Shown here in pieces: positions 25,006 through 31,603 of a DNA stretch of 37,071 bases. The position numbers and the translations under genes were made by a program. Source of the DNA: Treponemataceae bacterium (GTDB lineage Bacteria > Spirochaetota > Spirochaetia > Treponematales > Treponemataceae). The notes beneath the pieces were generated by a model. That model made no database searches. It was not told the origin of the DNA and saw only the letters and a list, made by a program, of their open reading frames with translations. The stretch spans positions 1-37,071 of the forward strand of contig JAILRX010000210.1 in assembly GCA_024697985.1 (NCBI GenBank), in the 5' to 3' direction. How positions within the stretch are numbered: the first letter of the stretch is position 1; each line of letters starts with the position of its first letter.

Positions 25006-25441
25006 AGTAAAGATGATCGCAAAGGACGGTGCAAAGGTTCCTGTCTACAAAACTACAGGAGCCGCTGGAGCTGACGTCTGCGCTTTTGTTGATAAGCCTC
25101 TTGAATTAAAACCTCTTGAAAGAATTGCCGTTCCGACAGGCCTTTTTTTTGAAATTCCTGAAGGATATGAAATACAGGTTCGGCCTCGTTCAGGTCTTGC
25201 CTTGAAAAATGGAATAGCTCTTGTAAATGCACCGGGTACGATCGATTCTGATTATCGCGGAGAACTGTGCGTAATTTTAATCAATCTTGGTTCTGAAAAT
25301 TTTGTCATCAATAGCGGTGACAGAATTGCACAGATAATTTTATCTCCTGTCATAAAGGCGGATTTTGTTGAAGTTTCATCGATATCCGTAACCGAAAGGG
25401 GAGAAAATGGTTTTGGTTCTACAGGGGTAAGCGGAAACTAG
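24995..25441 (+). CDS. dut: dUTP diphosphatase
   Basis: A 148-residue trimeric dUTPase that converts dUTP to dUMP and pyrophosphate. All five motifs are present: 'AGADVCAF' (I), 'RPRSGLALKNG' (II), 'GTIDSDYRGEL' with the catalytic Asp (III), 'GDRIAQIIL' (IV) and 'RGENGFGSTG' (V). ATG 24995 overlaps the end of the peptidase gene and has a GAGCAGG-like site. Length is typical. Confidence 0.97.
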   Translation: MAIEVKMIAKDGAKVPVYKTTGAAGADVCAFVDKPLELKPLERIAVPTGLFFEIPEGYEIQVRPRSGLALKNGIALVNAPGTIDSDYRGELCVILINLGSENFVINSGDRIAQIILSPVIKADFVEVSSISVTERGENGFGSTGVSGN

Positions 25442-25447
25442 AATTTT

Positions 25448-26752
25448 ATGAAATTGAAAGAAAAAATCCTAGATTATGTTTCAACAGCAAAAAATTTCCT
25501 CAATGAAAAAGTTTTAGAACCTTCTAAAAAAATCATCCACGCATTTTTAGAAAAGGACGGGAGTAAAAAGGCTAAAAAGTATCTTTCAATCATTCCTGAA
25601 TATACAAAACAGTATCTGGAAAATCAGGCTCTAAAAAAAGAGCATATTTTCATAAGATATCTTTTAAAAGAACTTTTCATTTATTTTATAATTGCGTTTT
25701 CATTTTTCTTTTTAGTTTTCTTTGTAAATCAGATTTTGCTTGCCCTTCAGGACCTTCTTTCAAAAAGGGTTCCTCTGGGTAAAGCCATGACGCTGATGTT
25801 TTATTCCCTTCCGATGGTAATTGCACAGTCGGCACCTTTTGGAACTTTAGTCGGCTTTCTCATGTGCCTCGGTAGAATCATGAGTGATAACGAAATTCTC
25901 GTGCTTAGAACTACAGGAACTTCATTTTTTCAGCTTTTGATTCCTGTTATTGCAATGGGGCTTGTAATTTCAATTTTTTCTTTTTTTGTAAACGACTATC
26001 TTTTACCTGCCGGCAATCTGAAGTTTCGCGAGCTTACCCGTGAGATAAAATTTTCAAATCCAGCGGCCTTGATAGAACCGAATTCAATTCAGCGCATGAA
26101 CAGCGGTCAGGTAATCTTTGTCATCGGTGATGTAACTGATGATAAAATTTCAGACATTGTTGTCTTTGATCAGGATCCGGAAGGTCGTCAGAGAATCATA
26201 GTCGGTGAGCAGACAGATCTTATGAGTCCTGAAAATAGGGATGTGAGCATGCAGCTCCGTTTGCATTATCCTTCTGTAGTTCAATTCGACAAAGACAAAA
26301 ATTCCAACTATGAATACCTTCAATCGGATTTTTTAACCCTTAATATGTTCGAAAAATCTACGGATGTTTCTTCCTCTGGATCCAACCCTTCAGAAATGAC
26401 CAGTACAGACCTGGTTCGTTATATAAAAACTTTACGCAAAAATGGAAATGTTTCTACGTATCATCTAAATAGTTACAGGTTCGAGTTCCATAAAAGGTTT
26501 GCGATGCCATTTGGTTCACTTTTCTTTGCTTTTCTGGCTTTTCCGCTTTCCATTCTTTTTGGAAAAAATAACGGTCAGACCATTGGTTTGATAATTGGTA
26601 TTTTGATTTCTGTACTTTATTGGACATTCATGATGCTTTCATTCGGTTTTGGTCCAATGAAGGGATGGAATCCATTTATTAGCATGTGGGGAGCAAACAT
26701 CGTCTTAGGGGTATTTGCTTTAGTATTTTATTTGAATTTGGTGAAACGATAA
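25448..26752 (+). CDS. lptF: LptF/LptG-family permease (YjgP/YjgQ), first copy
   Basis: A 434-residue membrane protein. An unusual charged N-terminal segment of about 75 residues precedes the first membrane helix (LFIYFIIAFSFFFLVFFV). The family layout follows: three N-terminal helices, 'GTLVGFLMCLGRIMSDNEILVLRTTG', a periplasmic beta-jellyroll (~190-325) and three C-terminal helices ('HKRFAMPFGSLFFAFLAFPLS'). LptF/G with ATPase LptB extract lipopolysaccharide from the inner membrane in LPS bacteria. No LptB, LptC or LptA is in the window. Which of the pair is F or G is uncertain. The stop overlaps the next start by one base. Confidence 0.9.
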   Translation: MKLKEKILDYVSTAKNFLNEKVLEPSKKIIHAFLEKDGSKKAKKYLSIIPEYTKQYLENQALKKEHIFIRYLLKELFIYFIIAFSFFFLVFFVNQILLALQDLLSKRVPLGKAMTLMFYSLPMVIAQSAPFGTLVGFLMCLGRIMSDNEILVLRTTGTSFFQLLIPVIAMGLVISIFSFFVNDYLLPAGNLKFRELTREIKFSNPAALIEPNSIQRMNSGQVIFVIGDVTDDKISDIVVFDQDPEGRQRIIVGEQTDLMSPENRDVSMQLRLHYPSVVQFDKDKNSNYEYLQSDFLTLNMFEKSTDVSSSGSNPSEMTSTDLVRYIKTLRKNGNVSTYHLNSYRFEFHKRFAMPFGSLFFAFLAFPLSILFGKNNGQTIGLIIGILISVLYWTFMMLSFGFGPMKGWNPFISMWGANIVLGVFALVFYLNLVKR

Positions 26753-27819
26753 TGTTCGACAGATATATCTTAAAGAAATTTTTTCCAGTATTTTTACTCT
26801 CGATTTTCTTTTTTTCTTTCGTTGTTGTATTGATCGATCTTTTTATCAACATTTTCAATTATATTTCCATGGGTGTTCCTTTTTTGAAGGTCATGCAGGT
26901 AGAATTACTTTTCCTACCAAAAGCGATGTCCTATTCGATTCCGCTTTCTGTCCTTTTTGCAACTTCCTATTCCTTGAGTAACCTGTATGCGAAAAACGAA
27001 CTTACATCAATTTTTGCTTCGGGCATTTCTCTTTTTAGATTTACTCTTCCAATCTTGATAACCTCGTTAATTTTAAGCATCGGATTTCTCTTTTTTGACG
27101 ATTTTCTGGTTGTTCCGACTCTTTCTAAAAAAGAACAACTTCAAGATACTCTTTTGCACAGGTCTACCAACCTTAATAACAACATGATAGTAATTCGAGG
27201 TGATGGCGGAAAAAGGGTCTACCGGGTAACTTTCTACGATAATGAACAGAAGCGACTCCACGGTATTTATATCGTTCAGCGCGATGATAACAACCGTCTT
27301 TCCTACATCGTTATCGCCGATTCGGCACTTTGGATAAACGAAAAATGGGAAGTGTATGGGGCCAAGGTCTATAAGATTGATGGCGAAAATCTTGTGATGA
27401 CTTCTTTGAACTTATCAGATTATACGTTTATTGAAGAAGGCCCTGAGATTTTTAAGAAAAATGTCATTTCAATTCAAACTGTCAATATCAGGGAAGCCAA
27501 GGTCTACATCAATCACTTGAAAAGGGTAGGCCTGCCTTATAATAAGGAACTTTCCGAATATTATAAAAAATTTTCATTTCCATTTGTCGTCTTTCTCGTC
27601 GCCTTTCTTTCGATCGGCCTTTCGGGTAAGACAAGAAAGAATGTGCTTCTTTTAAGCCTTGCTTTTTCTCTTTCTGCAGCCGTCGGTTTTTATGTAATGC
27701 AGATGATCACAATGCTGATGGCCGGAAATGGAAAAATTTCGCCATTTATGGGAGCCTGGTTCCCGGTCATAGTCTTTTTCGTCCTGAGTATCGTCTTTTT
27801 ACGACATGCCAGAACCTAA
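26752..27819 (+). CDS. lptG: LptF/LptG-family permease (YjgP/YjgQ), second copy
   Basis: ATG 26752 (taATG junction with the previous stop) gives a normal start, 'MFDRYILKKFFPVFLLSIFF', and a standard length of 355 residues. Three N-terminal and three C-terminal membrane helices flank a periplasmic jellyroll domain (~115-270). 'MSYSIPLSVLFATSYSLSNLYAKNELTS' and 'YKKFSFPFVVFLVAFLSIGLSG' are family motifs. It should pair with the preceding protein as a heterodimer of an ABC-type lipid transporter. Confidence 0.9.
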   Translation: MFDRYILKKFFPVFLLSIFFFSFVVVLIDLFINIFNYISMGVPFLKVMQVELLFLPKAMSYSIPLSVLFATSYSLSNLYAKNELTSIFASGISLFRFTLPILITSLILSIGFLFFDDFLVVPTLSKKEQLQDTLLHRSTNLNNNMIVIRGDGGKRVYRVTFYDNEQKRLHGIYIVQRDDNNRLSYIVIADSALWINEKWEVYGAKVYKIDGENLVMTSLNLSDYTFIEEGPEIFKKNVISIQTVNIREAKVYINHLKRVGLPYNKELSEYYKKFSFPFVVFLVAFLSIGLSGKTRKNVLLLSLAFSLSAAVGFYVMQMITMLMAGNGKISPFMGAWFPVIVFFVLSIVFLRHART

Positions 27820-27849
27820 ATTACAGTATTCAACTATTAAGGAAATTTT

Positions 27850-28992
27850 ATGGATTGTTTTGAAATTAAAAATAAAGATTCATCAACTAGAGCTCGAACA
27901 GGCGTACTTCATCTGAATCATGGGGATGTACAGACTCCTGTCTTCATGCCGGTAGGAACGAATGCGACCGTAAAGGCCATTACAAAGGATGATCTTGAAG
28001 AAATTGGATTTGAAATAATCCTTGCAAATACTTATCACCTTTATTTAAGGCCGGGTGCAGATCTTTTACAGGAAGCTGGTGGTCTTCATGGTTTTACAAA
28101 ATGGAACCGAAACTTTTTGACAGATTCAGGTGGTTTTCAAGTTTTCTCTCTTTCTCAGTTAAGAAAAATAAAGGAAGAAGGCGTTACTTTTCAAAGCCAT
28201 ATCGACGGTTCAAGACATCTTTTTACGCCAGAAAAAGTTGTGGACATCCAAAGAAAATTTAATTCAGATATTCAGATGCAACTCGATGTGTGCACTGGCT
28301 TCGGAGTTGAATACAAGGAAGCGAAAAACGCACTTGCCGTGACAAGCGACTGGCTTTTAAGGGCAAAAGCAGAGTGGGAAAGACAGATTGACCAGTACGA
28401 TTACAAGGGACTTTTGTTTCCTATCGTTCAGGGAAACTTTTTTAAGGACTTGCGCCAAGAAAGCGCAAAATTCGTCGATGATTTGGATTTACCTGGCATT
28501 GCCATCGGCGGACTTTCTGTTGGTGAGAATTTTGAAACCTATTCAGAAACCCTTCACTATACGGTTGAAAATTTGAGTGAAAAGAAACCTAAGTACGTAA
28601 TGGGAATCGGGACACCGGATTTTATTCTTGAGGCTATCGAAAACGGAATTGATATGTTCGACTGTGTCCTTCCGACAAGAAATGCCAGAAACGGTTCGTT
28701 TTTCACAAAAGATGGACCAATTTCCATCAAAAAAGAAATTTTTACCCATGATTATTCTCCTATTGATCCTGAATGTAACTGCAAGGTCTGCAAAACTTAT
28801 TCTCGCTCCTATATGCGTCATCTCTATCGAAACAATGAAATCTTAAGCGCCATGCTTTCTTCATATCATAACCTTTATTTTTTGAACAATATGGTTAAGG
28901 AAGCTCGCGAGGCTATAAACAACGGTAATTTTGCCGATTATAAAAAGAACTTTTTGAACAGATATTTTGCATCAACTGCCAGAAGATTTTAA
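27850..28992 (+). CDS. tgt: Queuine tRNA-guanine transglycosylase
   Basis: A 380-residue enzyme that swaps guanine 34 for preQ1 in tRNAs for Asp, Asn, His and Tyr. 'LTDSGGFQVFSL' (general acid/base Asp), 'AIGGLSVGE', and 'MFDCVLPTRNARNGSFFT' (nucleophile Asp) are seen. The zinc site is C309, C311, C314 and H340, with the same spacing as characterised bacterial TGT. ATG 27850 follows AAGGAAA. No other queuosine gene is in the window. Confidence 0.97.
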   Translation: MDCFEIKNKDSSTRARTGVLHLNHGDVQTPVFMPVGTNATVKAITKDDLEEIGFEIILANTYHLYLRPGADLLQEAGGLHGFTKWNRNFLTDSGGFQVFSLSQLRKIKEEGVTFQSHIDGSRHLFTPEKVVDIQRKFNSDIQMQLDVCTGFGVEYKEAKNALAVTSDWLLRAKAEWERQIDQYDYKGLLFPIVQGNFFKDLRQESAKFVDDLDLPGIAIGGLSVGENFETYSETLHYTVENLSEKKPKYVMGIGTPDFILEAIENGIDMFDCVLPTRNARNGSFFTKDGPISIKKEIFTHDYSPIDPECNCKVCKTYSRSYMRHLYRNNEILSAMLSSYHNLYFLNNMVKEAREAINNGNFADYKKNFLNRYFASTARRF

Positions 28993-29010
28993 TTTCAAAA
29001 GGAGTGCTCA

Positions 29011-30369
29011 ATGAAAAAATCAAGAATCGCTTTTTGTATATTGCTCTTATGTCTTTCATCTTTTTTATTTTGCGATGAAGCAAAAAAAGATGAAAAAACC
29101 GAACTTGAAAAACAGCTGGACATCTTGAATTATGGTCTTGAAAGCGATATCACTGATTTGATTTCATCACTAACCGAAGAAAAGGATGTTTCCATTTCAA
29201 AGGATGTGCTCAATCTTTTCAATCAGACTCGTAACGTAAACATCAGAAAAAAGATCCTTTTTTATTTTCAAAAACTTGAAGATCCTTGCCTCAAGGATTT
29301 TTGTCTTGAATTCTTGCTTGATCCATATGATGAGGAAACTGAATACGTAGGACAGGTCATGCAGTATGTTTCTGAACTCCACATAACAGAAGCTGTTGAT
29401 TCCATCATGGATATTTTAAAATCTGATAACGAACAGTTTAAAAGTATGTGTTTTACTGCAATTGGAAAACTCGGCGGTCCTGAAGAGGCAAAGTATTTGA
29501 TTGACTATCTTAGGGAAGAGGAACTTGAAACGACCGAAAAGCAGTTTTTGATGAAGGCTTTGGGTGAACTTGCTGTTGTCGAAACTTACGACGACCTCGT
29601 AGAAATTGCCCAGGATGAGGATGAAAATACATACGTAAGGCGGTATGCAATTGAAGCTGCCAGTAAGATGGGTAAAAATGAAGTGATTCAAATTCTTGTC
29701 GATATGAACCAGTCAAAAGATCCTGCCGTAAGGGCCGTTGTCGTTTCATGTAGCGGAAACTTTGTTCCAGATGATCCTGATGCCCTGACAATCGTTTTGG
29801 ATGGCCTTAAGGACAACCATCAGAGTGTAAGGGCGGCTGCAATCAAGATTTGCCGGGAGAAAAAACTCGTTCAAGCTGAAAAATCTCTTGTTTTCCGTGC
29901 AAAAAGCGATCCTGTCACGAACCTCAAATATGACAGTTATTATGCGCTTGCTGCCATCAACACGAAAGAAGCTTCAAATCTTTTGGCATCAGTCATTTCT
30001 GATTCAAAGGCCAGTGAGACTGCCCGAGCGAAAGCCGTTGATGCGGCCCTCGAATATTCAGTAAGTGAATGTTATGACGAGATAAAAGACACTACTCGAA
30101 AGGCTCTTGAGGACGATAAACTTAAAAATTTAAGGTATGCCATCGGAAAATCAATTGCCAAGCATAAGACGCCTCATTTTGAGGATATCTGCATGGCTTA
30201 TCTTGAGCATAAGGATGTTTCGACCAAAGGGACAGGTCTTGATATGTATGCAAGCAGTCATTATGCTGATGCAAAACAGATTGTAGAAAAAATTGCTGAA
30301 TCTGAAGAGAAGGCTAACAATCCGCTCAAGAAAAAGGCTCAGCTTATTTTGCAGAAGGCTTCACGCTAG
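29011..30369 (+). CDS. Exported HEAT-repeat protein
   Basis: A 452-residue protein with a signal peptide (KKSRIAFCILLLCLSSFLF, ending at C-D-E; Cys could be a relaxed spirochaetal lipobox). The mature part is a run of ~35-residue helical hairpins of HEAT/PBS-lyase type, for example 'SMCFTAIGKLGGPEEAKYLI', 'RRYAIEAASKMGKNEVIQIL' and 'VRAAAIKICREKKLVQAEKS'. Such scaffolds bind proteins; no catalytic motif is seen. ATG 29011 has AAGGAG upstream. Its last 26 bp overlap the convergent VWA gene. Likely a periplasmic or lipoprotein scaffold. Confidence 0.85.
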   Translation: MKKSRIAFCILLLCLSSFLFCDEAKKDEKTELEKQLDILNYGLESDITDLISSLTEEKDVSISKDVLNLFNQTRNVNIRKKILFYFQKLEDPCLKDFCLEFLLDPYDEETEYVGQVMQYVSELHITEAVDSIMDILKSDNEQFKSMCFTAIGKLGGPEEAKYLIDYLREEELETTEKQFLMKALGELAVVETYDDLVEIAQDEDENTYVRRYAIEAASKMGKNEVIQILVDMNQSKDPAVRAVVVSCSGNFVPDDPDALTIVLDGLKDNHQSVRAAAIKICREKKLVQAEKSLVFRAKSDPVTNLKYDSYYALAAINTKEASNLLASVISDSKASETARAKAVDAALEYSVSECYDEIKDTTRKALEDDKLKNLRYAIGKSIAKHKTPHFEDICMAYLEHKDVSTKGTGLDMYASSHYADAKQIVEKIAESEEKANNPLKKKAQLILQKASR

Positions 30370-31534
30370 GCTTGATAATAACAAAATAGATTACTGTTGC
30401 TAAAATTGCTACCGTAAGTATTGCCATAAAGATTACCTGTACGATTTTACCGATCGTATAGGGGATGTTTTTTCCACGCATCAAAATTGCATTGAATTTA
30501 ACGGTTTGAGGTGATGTTCTGAAATTGTTCGAGAATATCAGTTTTGCTTCTATTTCCTGCTTTCCAAACTCAAGTTCTTCCGGCAGACTGATTTTTGCCT
30601 TTACGATTTTGCTTCGACCACGCCCGATTTTTGCAAAGACATTTTCACTTAAGACATTTTCTCCTTCCACTAGAATTTGTGTCAGTTCGAAAATCTGTCT
30701 TTGATTGCAGTTGTTTTTGATTTTTATCGTCAAAATCATGTCTTTTGAACGAAGGCCTTGTTTTTCTTTAATATTGACGTCTAGAATTCCAAGATTGTTT
30801 TTAATGATTTCGCCATCATCAAGTAATTGTGCAAATATCAAATCCTTTTGCTTTTCGAAAAAGCTTTTATATTCTAGAACTGTATCACATCCATTGTCGA
30901 TTATGGTGATTATTCTTTTTTTCCAAAGCCTTTTAAGTTTTCTTTCGCTCAATCCTTCGACTTGTTCCGGGAGAAATTTAATTTTTCCGTCCAGACTGAT
31001 TATGTTCCGGTCTTTTGGAGAAGGCAATTCAAAAAATACGATTTCTACGCCCTGATGTACAAGTTTTTTTAGAAAATAATTGATGCTTGCTTTTTCCCGC
31101 TCAAAATCCGAGCTTTCAGTGTTGATGCCATCGCTGACTATCAAAAGCTTTTTATGTCTATAAACATCCAGGCTTGAAATGTATGAGTGCGTGTACTGTA
31201 AAGCCGAAGAAAAATCGGATTTTTCACTTATCGGATATAAAAGATTGAAGTGGAAAAGAAGATCTTCAAGTTCGTTATCCTTCATCTGCCTTATTTGATG
31301 TGAAATTTCCAATATCGGATGGTCGTTGAAAAGTATCAGATGAAAAGAGTCGTTTTCACTTAAAAATTGATTGCAAACTGGCGTCAAAAGTTTCTCGTTG
31401 ACTTCATCAATATACGGTAGCATTCTGTTTGAATAATCCATCAGGATTACAACGTCCTGACCGTGATCGGTAAAGGCGAATAGGGGAGAGAAAAAAGTGA
31501 AAGTAAAAAATAAAGAAAGTATAAGTTTTTTCAT
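30344..31534 (-). CDS. Exported VWA-domain protein with C-terminal membrane anchor
   Basis: ATG at 31534 (reverse strand) gives a clean signal peptide, 'MKKLILSLFFTFTFFSPLFA'. The 396-residue product has a von Willebrand A domain from residue ~27: 'DVVILMDYSNRM' places the MIDAS motif at D33-x-S35-x-R37, where the third position is Arg instead of Ser, so metal binding may be altered; 'LLIVSDGINTESSDF' supplies the later acidic part. A beta-rich segment follows, then a membrane helix (~365-387) and a short basic tail, so it is likely anchored facing the periplasm. It resembles BatA-type proteins in layout only. No Shine-Dalgarno sequence is visible; the upstream terminator sits 7 bp away. Confidence 0.85.
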   Translation of the reverse strand: MKKLILSLFFTFTFFSPLFAFTDHGQDVVILMDYSNRMLPYIDEVNEKLLTPVCNQFLSENDSFHLILFNDHPILEISHQIRQMKDNELEDLLFHFNLLYPISEKSDFSSALQYTHSYISSLDVYRHKKLLIVSDGINTESSDFEREKASINYFLKKLVHQGVEIVFFELPSPKDRNIISLDGKIKFLPEQVEGLSERKLKRLWKKRIITIIDNGCDTVLEYKSFFEKQKDLIFAQLLDDGEIIKNNLGILDVNIKEKQGLRSKDMILTIKIKNNCNQRQIFELTQILVEGENVLSENVFAKIGRGRSKIVKAKISLPEELEFGKQEIEAKLIFSNNFRTSPQTVKFNAILMRGKNIPYTIGKIVQVIFMAILTVAILATVIYFVIIKPSVKPSAK

Positions 31535-31540
31535 CAATAC

Positions 31541-31581
31541 AAAAAAAAGCGCATCCAGAGAAAAAGTTTAACCGGATGCGC
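31541..31581 (-). terminator. Intrinsic terminator of the greA operon
   Basis: On the reverse strand GCGCATCC (31581-31574) pairs perfectly with GGATGCGC (31556-31549), 8 bp with a 17-nt loop, and is followed by eight T (31548-31541). It lies 22 bp after the greA stop. Confidence 0.92.
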
Positions 31582-31603
31582 CTGTTTTTAGCTTAAGGTC
31601 ATA

